Assembly (NCBI GenBank): GCA_007128855.1
Contig: SKWQ01000014.1
Span: 1 to 48,255, forward strand
Length of the DNA stretch: 48,255 nucleotides
Direction of reading: 5' to 3'
Source: Balneolales bacterium
Lineage (GTDB): Bacteria > Bacteroidota > Rhodothermia > Balneolales > Natronogracilivirgulaceae
Part shown: piece after piece, positions 8,187 to 19,398 of the stretch
How the letters are laid out: each line of letters starts with the position of its first letter
Numbering within the stretch: position 1 is the first letter of the stretch
Program-made: the position numbers and the translations under genes
Notes under the pieces: generated by a model
Told to the model about the DNA's origin: nothing
The model's database searches: none
Seen by the model: only the letters and a program-made list of their open reading frames with translations

Positions 8187-10560
8187 CAAGGATTTTGAAA
8201 ACATGGACATGGATCGCTATCTAAACGACCCTGAATACCGGCGGGAAATGGCCCGAAAAAAGAAAGCACCTCCGGGTTCCGATCCGCATCCGGCTTCGGC
8301 ATCCGGTAAAAGCAAGCCATCGAAACACAAAAAGGCCACGTATTCGTCCCGTGATTCTTATTCGGACATTGGTTGGAGACACATTTTCGGAGTGTTCGGC
8401 GGCATCATCGTGGCCGGGTTCATCGGGGGGCTCCTGTTTTTTTTCTACCTTGCACGGGGGCTGCCGTCCATTGAGGAACTCGAAAACCCACAGACCGATA
8501 TCGCCAGCTTTGTGGTCAGTCGGGACGGCCATGTCCTGGACAAGTACTTCACGGAAAACCGTACGTACATCCGCTATCAGGATATTTCGCCGAATGTGAT
8601 TGATGCCCTTGTGGCAATCGAAGATCACCGTTTTTATACCCACTGGGGCATTGATATGTACCGGACGCTGGCAATCCCCTATCACCTGCTCCGCGGGAAT
8701 CCACAGGGCGGTTCAACCATATCCCAACAGCTGGCCCGGAACCTGTACCGGTCCATCGGCCGGGAGGTCAGTGTGCCACGAAAGCTTCGCGAAATCATCA
8801 CTGCGATCCAGATCGAGCAGAATTACACGAAGCAGGAGATCATCGAGATGTACCTGAACACCGTGGAATTCAGCAATAGCGCGTTCGGTATCGAAACGGC
8901 AGCCCACACCCATTTCAACAAGCCGGCCAACGACCTGACCGTGCCCGAGGCGGCCATCCTGATCGGCAGTCTACAGGCGGTGTCGGCCCTCAATCCACGC
9001 ACCCGGTCGGAACGGTCGCTTCACAGGCGGAATATCGTACTGTCACAGATGAGGCGACACGGCTTCATCACCCCCGATGAGTTCACCCTTTATCGTGCAA
9101 CACCACTGGAACTGGATTACAACCCGCCATTCCGTGCCGGTCGGGAAAGCCGTTATTTCGGGCAGTACGTACGCCAGCAGATTCAGGGCTGGGCAGATGA
9201 TAACGGGTACGACCTCTACCGCGACGGACTTGTCATCCACACCACCATCGACTCCCGCATGCAGCGTTACGCCGAGGAATCTCTCAAGTCCCAGCTGGAG
9301 CAGCATCAGCGCAGTTTCGAGCGGGAATGGACCACGTCGGGAAGCAACCAGTACATGGACAGATTATGGGCGCAGCACCCCGGGTTCCTGAACAGTTTCC
9401 TGGAGGAGACCGAGCGGTATGACAAGTATCGCCGGGAGGGGCACGGATCGCACACTGAAATCCTGGACCTGCTGAAAAGTGACGAAGCCTTTGTGGATTC
9501 GGTGAAGCGTGTCCGGGCACGGCTTGAAGCCGGTTTCGTGGCCATCGATCCCTCCAACGGCAATATCCTGGCCTGGGTCGGCGGGTCGGATTACAGTACG
9601 ATTCAGCGCGACAACGTGCACCAGCTGCGCCGGCAGACCGGATCCACGTTCAAGCCTTTTGTCTATGCCGTGGCCATTGATAACGGATACCGTCCCTATC
9701 ACAAATTCTCAAAGTATCCGGTTAACTTTTTCGACGTCAGCGGCGATCGCTGGTCACCCAGGGATCCGGTGATCCCGAGCGGACCTGAAATGATCACGCT
9801 CAGAGAAGGGATCGGCAGGAGTCTGAACAATGTTACGGTCCGGCTTTTGCCGGAACTCGCCGGTGCACCCGGCACCAACCGCCTTGAAGACCTGCGTCCG
9901 GCCGGACAGAAAATCGCTGAATTTGCACGACGCATGGGTATGAACCGCACCCCAATTGCAACCAATCCGGCCATCGCTCTCGGGACCGCCCATTCCAGCC
10001 TGCTTGAATTGACAAGCGCCTATGCCACATTTGCCAACATGGGCGTTTACATCGAACCCTATGCCGTGACACGAATTGAAGATGCAGAAGGTAACGTGCT
10101 CCAGGAATTCCAGTCGATGAGCCAGCAGGAAGTGATCAGTCCGGAAATCGCCTACATCATGGTGGATATGATGCGTGGAGTGATACGCGGCGGACAGGGA
10201 TGGGTCGGCACCGGCAACAGGATGAACTGGATGTTCAACATCACCCAGGATATTGCCGGCAAAACCGGAACTACGCAAAATAGTGCGGACAACTGGTTCG
10301 TGGCCATGATGCCGCATCTTGTTGCAGGCGCCTGGGTCGGAGGTGAAGACCGGCGCATCATATTTCCACAGGGTACACAGGTTGGCCAGGGAGCCCGTAC
10401 GGCACTTCCGATCGTGGGGCAATTCATCCAAAGTTGCACAAATGACCCCAATGTTCCATGGAGCAGGGATGCTTTTGAACAGCCGCAGGGCTTTGTAATG
10501 GAACAACCACCGGAAGAACGTGAAAGCGAGCCTACACGTCCCAGCCGTATCAGCTGGTAA
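8179..10560 (+). CDS. Class A penicillin-binding protein (PBP1A family)
   Basis: Bifunctional peptidoglycan synthase anchored in the inner membrane. After a basic, lysine-rich cytoplasmic tail there is one membrane segment at about residues 67-95. The glycosyltransferase domain follows, with catalytic E148 in AIEDHRFYTHWG and GGSTISQQLARNLY. The transpeptidase domain has STFK with nucleophile S489, the SLN motif in GRSLNNVTV, and KTGT in AGKTGTTQNSADN. All catalytic motifs are intact. At 793 residues it is typical in size. The start overlaps the LpxH-like gene by 8 nt, linking wall, lipid A and isoprenoid functions in one operon. Confidence 0.96.
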   Translation: MTSKDFENMDMDRYLNDPEYRREMARKKKAPPGSDPHPASASGKSKPSKHKKATYSSRDSYSDIGWRHIFGVFGGIIVAGFIGGLLFFFYLARGLPSIEELENPQTDIASFVVSRDGHVLDKYFTENRTYIRYQDISPNVIDALVAIEDHRFYTHWGIDMYRTLAIPYHLLRGNPQGGSTISQQLARNLYRSIGREVSVPRKLREIITAIQIEQNYTKQEIIEMYLNTVEFSNSAFGIETAAHTHFNKPANDLTVPEAAILIGSLQAVSALNPRTRSERSLHRRNIVLSQMRRHGFITPDEFTLYRATPLELDYNPPFRAGRESRYFGQYVRQQIQGWADDNGYDLYRDGLVIHTTIDSRMQRYAEESLKSQLEQHQRSFEREWTTSGSNQYMDRLWAQHPGFLNSFLEETERYDKYRREGHGSHTEILDLLKSDEAFVDSVKRVRARLEAGFVAIDPSNGNILAWVGGSDYSTIQRDNVHQLRRQTGSTFKPFVYAVAIDNGYRPYHKFSKYPVNFFDVSGDRWSPRDPVIPSGPEMITLREGIGRSLNNVTVRLLPELAGAPGTNRLEDLRPAGQKIAEFARRMGMNRTPIATNPAIALGTAHSSLLELTSAYATFANMGVYIEPYAVTRIEDAEGNVLQEFQSMSQQEVISPEIAYIMVDMMRGVIRGGQGWVGTGNRMNWMFNITQDIAGKTGTTQNSADNWFVAMMPHLVAGAWVGGEDRRIIFPQGTQVGQGARTALPIVGQFIQSCTNDPNVPWSRDAFEQPQGFVMEQPPEERESEPTRPSRISW

Positions 10561-10596
10561 ACACCCATTACCCTGCCGGCTGCTGCCGGTCAAATG

Positions 10597-10992
10597 CTAC
10601 TGGCCTGCCACGTAAAGGCGGTTTTTCACGATCTGCAACTCACGCTCCGTGCGTTTATGCTCATCCGTGAAGATTTTCATTTTCTTCAGTGCTGCTTCCA
10701 ACTCAGACTTCCTGGCTCGCTCTTTATCCGTGTCGATCTGGCCGGTTGGAATGGCTTCCTCAGCCATGACGATCACGTTGTTCTCCTTGATCTCGGTGAA
10801 CCCGCCACTGATGGCATAACTCTGCTCGGGCATGTCAGTAACGCGGACAACAAGCTTGCCGATAACCAGGATGGAGACAAGCGGAGAGTGGTCCTTGAGC
10901 ACTTCAAAACCGCCCTCGACGCCAGGCATCCGCACCCCCTCGACCTCCCCTTCAAAGATGGGGCCCTGCGGAGTTAAAATGTGAGCTTTCAT
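10597..10992 (-). CDS. atpC: ATP synthase F1 epsilon subunit
   Basis: Rotor stalk subunit that couples and inhibits the F1 ATPase. The product opens MKAHILTPQGPIFEGEVEGV and contains GGFEVLKDHSPLVSIL and AISGGFTEIKENNVIVMAEEA, the conserved beta-sandwich of epsilon. The C-terminal part (about residues 90-131) is a charged helical region. It lies 45 nt after atpD on the same strand. Neither the other F1 genes nor the Fo genes are nearby, and a separate atpD-atpC pair is common in Bacteroidota-related lineages. Confidence 0.93.
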   Translation of the reverse strand: MKAHILTPQGPIFEGEVEGVRMPGVEGGFEVLKDHSPLVSILVIGKLVVRVTDMPEQSYAISGGFTEIKENNVIVMAEEAIPTGQIDTDKERARKSELEAALKKMKIFTDEHKRTERELQIVKNRLYVAGQ

Positions 10993-11037
10993 AAAAAAGT
11001 TCTTACATGTGAATTCGGTTGCAGCGCGATACTGTGA

Positions 11038-12818
<1,781 letters not shown>

Positions 12819-14138
12819 TTGGAACAGACTGTAACAGCTCGTCAAGCAAGTGTACAAGCACTAAACTTTTTTGAGGAGTTCCATAAAACGGACTCGAAAA
12901 TACTGAATAAGCTGGAGGGACAGGATCGTCAGCAGGCAAATGAATATGTGCAGGGAATACTTCGGCGCAGAAGTTATCTGGATTTTCTCATATCGCGTTA
13001 CAGCGCCGTTTCAGTCGGTGAAATGAACCTGCAATTCAAGAACATCCTGCGCATCGGCCTGTATGACCTTCTTTTTATGGATGGCACCCCGGACTATGCC
13101 GCGGTGAACGAGGCCGTCGAACTTGCTAAGACCCTTGGGGGTTCGCGGAGCGGTGACCTGATGAACGCGATTTTGCGGCGGGTCCAGCGCGACATGCCCA
13201 ATCTGCCCAAGCCCGATTTTGAGGACCGCACAAAACTGATCGCTACCACATTTTCCCACCCCGAATGGCTTGTTAAACGCTGGGTGGATCGGTTCGGGGA
13301 ACGTGAGGCATTCCGCCTCATGCAGCACAACAACCAGAATCCCTCCTACTACCTCAGGGTCAACGGACTCAAGACCAACGCGAAGAACTTTCAGCTCCGG
13401 CTCAGCAAGGCGGATATCGAATTTGAAGAAAGCGACTGGCTGCCGGGCTATTACAAAGTAAACAGCCTCAGCAAAATCAGGGCCAAGGGGTGGTTCCAAA
13501 AAGGTTTCGCCCAGGTCCAGGACATCGCCGCCGGCTTCGCACCCACCATCCTCGATCCGCAACCCGGAGAGAGTGTATATGACCTTTGCGCTGCACCCGG
13601 AACCAAAACGATCATGATCTGCGACCTGATGCAGAACCAGGGAAGCATCCTGGCCGTCGACATCTCCGCCGATCGTATCGCCCTGATAGCGGAAAATGTC
13701 ACCAATTACGGGGCTGATATAGTCAAGGTCCAGCGCGCCGACATCACCAATGAACGTTTCAAGCTGGTGGATGCCGTTCTGATCGATGCCCCCTGCTCCG
13801 GCACAGGAGTACTGGCAAAGCGGGCCGACCTTCGCTGGCGCCGCTCTGAAGCGGATCTCGAAGAATTCACACGTCAGCAGGATGAACTCCTTGATGCAGC
13901 AGCTAATATGGTAATACGGGGCGGGCGGCTCGTCTACTCCACCTGCTCCATTGAACCGGATGAGAACATGGGACGCATCCAGGCATTCCTGAAAGAATAC
14001 GACAACTTCGAACTGGAAAACCTGGAGGATTACCTTCCGGAGGAAGTGCTTGCCGAAGATGGCAAGTCCTATCAGACACTGCCGCACATCCACAAATGCG
14101 ACGGGCATTTCGGTGTGCTGCTCAGACGAAAAGTCTAG
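12819..14138 (+). CDS. rsmB: 16S rRNA (cytosine-967-C5)-methyltransferase RsmB
   Basis: SAM-dependent RNA m5C methyltransferase. Residues 1 to about 130 form a NusB-like helical domain (EYVQGILRRR, DYAAVNEAVELAK). The Rossmann methyltransferase core follows with VYDLCAAPGTKT for SAM binding. The two catalytic cysteines sit in IDAPCSGTGVL and YSTCSIEPDEN. Length (439 residues) is normal. The start is a TTG at 12819, chosen because the protein aligns from there and the purine-rich AAAGGAAG lies just upstream. It precedes valS by 124 nt on the same strand. Confidence 0.94.
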   Translation: MEQTVTARQASVQALNFFEEFHKTDSKILNKLEGQDRQQANEYVQGILRRRSYLDFLISRYSAVSVGEMNLQFKNILRIGLYDLLFMDGTPDYAAVNEAVELAKTLGGSRSGDLMNAILRRVQRDMPNLPKPDFEDRTKLIATTFSHPEWLVKRWVDRFGEREAFRLMQHNNQNPSYYLRVNGLKTNAKNFQLRLSKADIEFEESDWLPGYYKVNSLSKIRAKGWFQKGFAQVQDIAAGFAPTILDPQPGESVYDLCAAPGTKTIMICDLMQNQGSILAVDISADRIALIAENVTNYGADIVKVQRADITNERFKLVDAVLIDAPCSGTGVLAKRADLRWRRSEADLEEFTRQQDELLDAAANMVIRGGRLVYSTCSIEPDENMGRIQAFLKEYDNFELENLEDYLPEEVLAEDGKSYQTLPHIHKCDGHFGVLLRRKV

Positions 14139-14261
14139 ATGGTGCGGAACCGGATGTTCCAACGGCCATGAACGCATAGCCATCACCGTTTATCAGACTG
14201 GTGCACCGGCAGATAGCAATTACCGATTATCAAAACAGGTCCAGAGTAACAAAAAAAGCAT

Positions 14262-16958
14262 ATGTCCAGCGGAAACCTGAAAGAAAAAGAGATTCCAAAG
14301 CAATACGACCCCAAGGCCATCGAAGATCAGTGGTATGACTACTGGATGGATAACGGAATGTTCGAAGCCCACACCGACTCCGGAAAGGAACCGTTTACCA
14401 TCATGATGCCTCCTCCCAACGTCACCGGGGCGTTGCATATGGGACATGCACTTCAGGGAGCCGTTCAGGATGCCCTCACACGCCTTAAGCGCATGCAGGG
14501 ATACGAAGCCCTTTGGCTTCCGGGTACCGACCACGCTGGAATCGCAACCCAGAACGTTGTTGAGCGGGAACTGAAGAAAACCGAAAGGAAGAACCGGCAC
14601 GACATCGGCCGTGATGCATTCGTGCAAAAAGTCTGGGACTGGAAAGCCAAGTACGGAGAGATCATCACCCGTCAGTACAGCAAACTGGGCGTGAGCTGCG
14701 ACTGGAGCCGCGAGCGTTTCACGATGGACGATGGACTGTCGCGTGCCGTACAGGAAACTTTTATCCGACTGCACAACGAAGGCCTGATCTACAAGGGTTA
14801 TTATCTTGTGAACTGGTGTCCGGTCGACATGACAGCCATCTCAGATGAGGAGGTTGAACACGTTGAGCGTAAAGGACATATGTGGCACGTTTCTTATCCC
14901 CTCGATGAGGAGACTGCGTCACGCTCAGGCCTTGCGCACATCACAATTGCAACGACCCGACCCGAGACCATTCCCGCCGATACGGCCGTGAGTGTGCATC
15001 CGGATGATGAGCGCTACGGAAAACTCATCGGCGGACACGCCCTGGTCCCCACGACCGGACGAAAAGTCCCGATCATCGCCGATGATTACGTCAAAATGGA
15101 CTATGGAACAGGCGCACTCAAAGTGACACCGGCACATGATGAAAACGATTTCGAAATCGGCAGAAGACACTCCCTCCCCACGCTGAACATCATCAACAAA
15201 GACGGTACACTCAACGAAGCTTCCGGCAGATACAACGGCATGGACCGCTTTAACGCACGCGACGCCATCGTCAAAGACCTGGAAGCCGAAGGGCTGCTCG
15301 TGAAAGTTGAGGATTACGTGAACCAGATCGGCATATCCAGCCGCAGCAAGGCCATAATCGAACCGCTTCTTTCCGATCAGTGGTTCGTAAAGATGAAGCC
15401 TCTGGCTGACAAAGCCATGGAAGCAAGCCGCAACGGGGAATTCAGTTTTTATCCCGGCCGATGGGAAAACGAATTTTTCCGTTGGATGGAAAATATCCGC
15501 GACTGGGTCATATCACGTCAGCTCTGGTGGGGTCACCGCATCCCGGTCTGGTACTATACCAAAGACGACGGCAGCATAGACACATCACGCGATTACGTGG
15601 TCAGCATAGATCGGCCGGAGGAAGGCATGGTGCAGGATCCCGATGTACTGGATACCTGGTTCTCTTCCTGGCTGTGGCCTTTTTCAACGCTGGGGTGGCC
15701 CGGAAAAACCCGCGATCTCGAGTACTTCTATCCCACATCGGTGCTGGTTTCCGGTTACGACATCCTGTTTTTCTGGGTGAGCCGGATGCTTATGGGCGGC
15801 ATCCACTTCACCGGACAGGCACCGTTCCGCGACGTCTTCATGACCGGAATTGTCAAGGACAAGCAGGGTCGCAAGATGAGCAAAAGTCTCAACAACGGGA
15901 TCGATCCACTTGAGATGATCGACCAGTACGGGGCCGATGCCGTGCGGTATTGCCTCATCATCCTGTGTGCCCAGGGGCAGGACATCAAGCTCGATCCCTC
16001 CAAGTTCGAAATGGGCCGAAATTTTTCCAACAAATTATGGAATGCGTTCCGGTTCCTCAACATGCATCTGGATGAAAACGCTGAATACGCGCAATCCTGG
16101 CCTTACGATAAAGACAAAACCGCAGCAATGCCCCTTCATGAGCAATGGATGGTCACCCGTATCCACCAGACGGTTGATGCGGTCAACGAGGATCTGTCGC
16201 GGTATCGCCTGAACGAGGCCCTGCTCAAGGTCTACTCCCTGGTCTGGGACGATTACTGCGACTGGTATCTTGAGCTCATCAAACCGGAGTTTGGCAAGCA
16301 GATGGATCGTGAGACCGCTGAACGCGCTGTCATCCATTTTGAAGCGCTCCTGAAGTTGCTGCATCCCTTCATGCCCTTCATCACCGAAGAGATCTGGCAG
16401 CGGCTGCGGGAACGCCCACCATCGGAAGCACTGATCGTGAGTTCCTGGCCTGAGAACAGGAAAGAGCTCTCATCACCTGACTCCGTCAAACGATTCGGTA
16501 CCATCCAGCAGTTGATCTCTTCCGTGCGCAACATACGCTCTGAAATGCGCGTGCCCGATCAGATGGAAGTGGATATCCTGATCAAACCTGCTTCGGGCGA
16601 AATGCAGGAGGTCCTTTCCGATCATCGTGGCATATTCGAAAAAATGCTGCGGATGAACCGATTCATGGTGGATATGGCCGCTGAACGACCAAAGGCGAGT
16701 GCGTCAGATGTGGTCAACGGAAACCAGCTTTTTATACCGCTCTCCGGTCTTATAGACTTTGACAAGGAGAAAGAGCGGGTCCGCAAGGAGATTTCCCGTC
16801 TTGATTCCTTCCTCATTTCCGTCGAGAAGAAGCTGTCGAATGAAAAATTCCTCGCCAACGCACCGGAACAGGTCGTGCAGAACGAGCGGAACAAGCAGGA
16901 CGACGCCCGAATCAATCTGGACAAAATGCGGACCATTCTAGCTGATCTGGAAGGATAA
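14262..16958 (+). CDS. valS: Valyl-tRNA synthetase
   Basis: Class I aminoacyl-tRNA synthetase charging tRNA-Val, with an editing domain that clears mischarged threonine. The HIGH-type motif HMGH is at 59-62 in PPNVTGALHMGHAL and KMSKS is at 538-542. The CP1 editing domain includes TTRPETIPADTAVSVHP and GALKVTPAHDENDF. The C-terminal coiled coil is visible in FDKEKERVRKEISRLDSF. The 898-residue length is typical. It is 5 nt upstream of the helicase gene. No T-box-like leader was recognised in the 123 nt before it. Confidence 0.97.
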   Translation: MSSGNLKEKEIPKQYDPKAIEDQWYDYWMDNGMFEAHTDSGKEPFTIMMPPPNVTGALHMGHALQGAVQDALTRLKRMQGYEALWLPGTDHAGIATQNVVERELKKTERKNRHDIGRDAFVQKVWDWKAKYGEIITRQYSKLGVSCDWSRERFTMDDGLSRAVQETFIRLHNEGLIYKGYYLVNWCPVDMTAISDEEVEHVERKGHMWHVSYPLDEETASRSGLAHITIATTRPETIPADTAVSVHPDDERYGKLIGGHALVPTTGRKVPIIADDYVKMDYGTGALKVTPAHDENDFEIGRRHSLPTLNIINKDGTLNEASGRYNGMDRFNARDAIVKDLEAEGLLVKVEDYVNQIGISSRSKAIIEPLLSDQWFVKMKPLADKAMEASRNGEFSFYPGRWENEFFRWMENIRDWVISRQLWWGHRIPVWYYTKDDGSIDTSRDYVVSIDRPEEGMVQDPDVLDTWFSSWLWPFSTLGWPGKTRDLEYFYPTSVLVSGYDILFFWVSRMLMGGIHFTGQAPFRDVFMTGIVKDKQGRKMSKSLNNGIDPLEMIDQYGADAVRYCLIILCAQGQDIKLDPSKFEMGRNFSNKLWNAFRFLNMHLDENAEYAQSWPYDKDKTAAMPLHEQWMVTRIHQTVDAVNEDLSRYRLNEALLKVYSLVWDDYCDWYLELIKPEFGKQMDRETAERAVIHFEALLKLLHPFMPFITEEIWQRLRERPPSEALIVSSWPENRKELSSPDSVKRFGTIQQLISSVRNIRSEMRVPDQMEVDILIKPASGEMQEVLSDHRGIFEKMLRMNRFMVDMAAERPKASASDVVNGNQLFIPLSGLIDFDKEKERVRKEISRLDSFLISVEKKLSNEKFLANAPEQVVQNERNKQDDARINLDKMRTILADLEG

Positions 16959-16963
16959 CCGCC

Positions 16964-19336
16964 ATGCCCACATTTGTACTTCATAACGACGACCAGGAAC
17001 CCCGGCCGTCCACCCCTCCATTTCTCAAGGATGTCAACGAGCGGCAGCGTGAGGCCGTGCTGCACACCGATGGCCCCCTGCTCATCATTGCCGGTGCCGG
17101 CAGTGGCAAGACACGGGTCCTGACCTTCCGTATCGCAAACCTCCTGTATCAGCAGAAGGCGCACCCGAATCAGATACTTGCACTGACATTCACGAACAAG
17201 GCTGCCCGTGAGATGCAGGAGCGTATTTCCGCTCTTATAGGCGAGAGAGCAAACCGCCTCTGGATGGGCACCTTCCACTCGATTTTCTCCCGTATCCTCC
17301 GAATCGAAGCAGAGCATCTCGGTTTCACCAGGGATTTCACCATTTACGATACGGTCGACAGTGACAGGGTGATCAAGACGATCCTGCAGGAACTGAACAT
17401 CAACACACGCGAGGTCAAGCCTCAGAAAGTGCGTTATGTAATCAGCAATGCCAAAAATCAGATGATCAGTCCCGACATGTTCCGGGACAAGTTCATCCAG
17501 AGTTCCCTGGACGACATCGCCGCCCAGGTCTACCAGAGATACCTCGAGCGCTGCAAGAAGAACAACGCCATGGATTTCGATGATCTGCTGCTCAAACCCA
17601 TCGAGTTGTTCGAACAGCATCCCGAGATCCTCAGAAAATATCAGGAGCACTTCCGCTACATCCTGATCGATGAGTACCAGGACACCAACCATGCGCAATA
17701 TCGTGCGACCAACCTGCTGGCTGCCGGACACAAAAACATCTGCGTGGTGGGAGACGACTCCCAAAGCATCTACTCTTTTCGCGGTGCCGACATCACCAAC
17801 ATCCTGAATTTCCGCGAGGATTATCCCGATTCAGTACAGATCCCCCTGGAACAGAACTACCGGTCCACCAAAGCCATACTCAAGTGTGCCGATTCGGTCA
17901 TCAGGAAAAACAAATCGCGCCTCGAAAAAACGCTGTGGACGCACAACGATCAGGGAGAGATCATCACCGTCCTGGAGAATTACGATGAGCGTGACGAGGC
18001 GAACCGCATTGCCCGCACCATTGAAGACAAAAAGCTGCGGCAGCACTTCTCCTATGGTGATTTTGCCGTTCTCTATCGCACGAATTATCAGAGCCGTGTC
18101 CTGGAGGATGCCTTTCGGCGCAGGAGCATCCCCTACCAGCTTGTCGGAGGCATCTCTTTTTATCAGAGAAAGGAGATCAAGGATGTCACTGCCTACTTGA
18201 GGTTGCTGGTCAATCCGGGCGATGACGAATCGTTGCTGCGTGTCATAAACGAACCGGCCCGTGGCGTAGGTGAAAAAACCCTGTCGATACTGATGGATGT
18301 TGGCCGGTCGGAGGAAAAATCGCTTTGGGAGGTCATCTCCGATGTGGAGTCGACCGGAATCTACAAACCTGCCATACCCAGGATTCGCGAATTTGTTGAC
18401 GTGCTGGTCAGGACCCGGGAAAAGCTGGGTGGGGCCGGCCTGACCGACACGGTACGGTTTCTGCTGGAAGAATCCGGCTACGTCCGGCAGTTCATTGAAG
18501 AACACTCCCATGAATCCCTGATGCGGCGGCAAAATGTCATGGAGCTCCTCAATGCCATCTCCTATTTTGAAAAGAGCAGCAATCAGCCCTCCCTGAGCAC
18601 CTTCCTGCAGGAAATCAGCCTGATCACCGACCTTGACGCCCATGATTCCAGTGAGCCCGCCGTCACCCTGATGACCGTTCACGGCTCCAAGGGACTTGAA
18701 TTCCCCTTTGTGTTCATCACAGGACTGGAGGAAGAGCTCTTTCCTATTGGTGGAAGGAGCGGCGAGGAGGTGGATATTGAGGAGGAAAGGCGTCTGTTCT
18801 ATGTTGCCATAACACGTGCTGAAAAGCATCTCTACTTCAGCTATGCAAAGAACCGTTTCCGGTTCGGCGATCAGGTTGAGATGATGAGATCCCGTTTTTT
18901 GGATGAGGTGGACCCGTCCGTGGTCCGGACCGAAACGGGCGCTACCATCCGGCAGAGCGGCTCACAAAGGCAGGGCCGCAGCGGCACCTATATTTCCTAT
19001 GAAACCCGACAGGACCGTTCACCAGCACGGCAAAGCGGAGGTCACAAGGACGATCGCAACCACGGCAGCAACTTCGGTTCAGAAGCGGATGCCGGTGATT
19101 TCGGGGTTCAAAAAAATGTCGGTGGTCCGCCCGGCGGGATGACGATCGAATATGACACCGATTCCGAGAGTGGCGGATGGCGCACGGGGATGGCCGTTAT
19201 CCACCCAAAATTCGGGGCCGGCAAGATAATCCATTGTGAAGGTCAGGGCGAAAATGCCCGACTCACGGTCTTTTTTAAAAAAGCCGGACAGAAAAAGCTG
19301 CTGGCACGCCTTGCACGGTTGACGGTCATCGGATGA
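16964..19336 (+). CDS. UvrD/PcrA-family superfamily 1 DNA helicase
   Basis: 3'-5' DNA helicase acting in repair and replication restart. Motif I is AGAGSGKT at about 43-50, motif Ia LTFTNKAAREM, motif II DEYQDTN, motif III VVGDDSQSIYSFRGA, motif IV LEQNYRST, motif V VTLMTVHGSKGLEF and motif VI EERRLFYVAITRAEK. A disordered Ser/Gly/Arg-rich linker follows. The protein ends in a small C-terminal domain (GMAVIHPKFGAGKII) like the PcrA/UvrD Tudor-like RNA-polymerase contact. Length is 790 residues. I cannot distinguish pcrA from uvrD naming on sequence alone. Confidence 0.94.
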   Translation: MPTFVLHNDDQEPRPSTPPFLKDVNERQREAVLHTDGPLLIIAGAGSGKTRVLTFRIANLLYQQKAHPNQILALTFTNKAAREMQERISALIGERANRLWMGTFHSIFSRILRIEAEHLGFTRDFTIYDTVDSDRVIKTILQELNINTREVKPQKVRYVISNAKNQMISPDMFRDKFIQSSLDDIAAQVYQRYLERCKKNNAMDFDDLLLKPIELFEQHPEILRKYQEHFRYILIDEYQDTNHAQYRATNLLAAGHKNICVVGDDSQSIYSFRGADITNILNFREDYPDSVQIPLEQNYRSTKAILKCADSVIRKNKSRLEKTLWTHNDQGEIITVLENYDERDEANRIARTIEDKKLRQHFSYGDFAVLYRTNYQSRVLEDAFRRRSIPYQLVGGISFYQRKEIKDVTAYLRLLVNPGDDESLLRVINEPARGVGEKTLSILMDVGRSEEKSLWEVISDVESTGIYKPAIPRIREFVDVLVRTREKLGGAGLTDTVRFLLEESGYVRQFIEEHSHESLMRRQNVMELLNAISYFEKSSNQPSLSTFLQEISLITDLDAHDSSEPAVTLMTVHGSKGLEFPFVFITGLEEELFPIGGRSGEEVDIEEERRLFYVAITRAEKHLYFSYAKNRFRFGDQVEMMRSRFLDEVDPSVVRTETGATIRQSGSQRQGRSGTYISYETRQDRSPARQSGGHKDDRNHGSNFGSEADAGDFGVQKNVGGPPGGMTIEYDTDSESGGWRTGMAVIHPKFGAGKIIHCEGQGENARLTVFFKKAGQKKLLARLARLTVIG

Positions 19337-19398
19337 CACCGCCACGATGAACACCGTCAACGGTCTGATGATATGCAGCGGCAACCGGACCGATACGT

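Noticed and set aside
10574-10590. GC-rich hairpin CCGGC-TGCT-GCCGG between the PBP and atpC stops
   Set aside because: Stem of only about 5-6 bp with no U-run on either strand; too weak to call a terminator.
13011-14186. 391-codon open frame antisense to rsmB
   Set aside because: Shadow frame with no recognisable domain; rsmB is complete on the plus strand.
14139-14261. Possible T-box or attenuator before valS
   Set aside because: A short GGAAC/GTTCC hairpin is visible but no specifier loop, T-box sequence or terminator was recognised.
16622-17764. 380-codon open frame antisense to the valS end and helicase start
   Set aside because: It crosses two well-supported genes and shows no domain or signal sequence.
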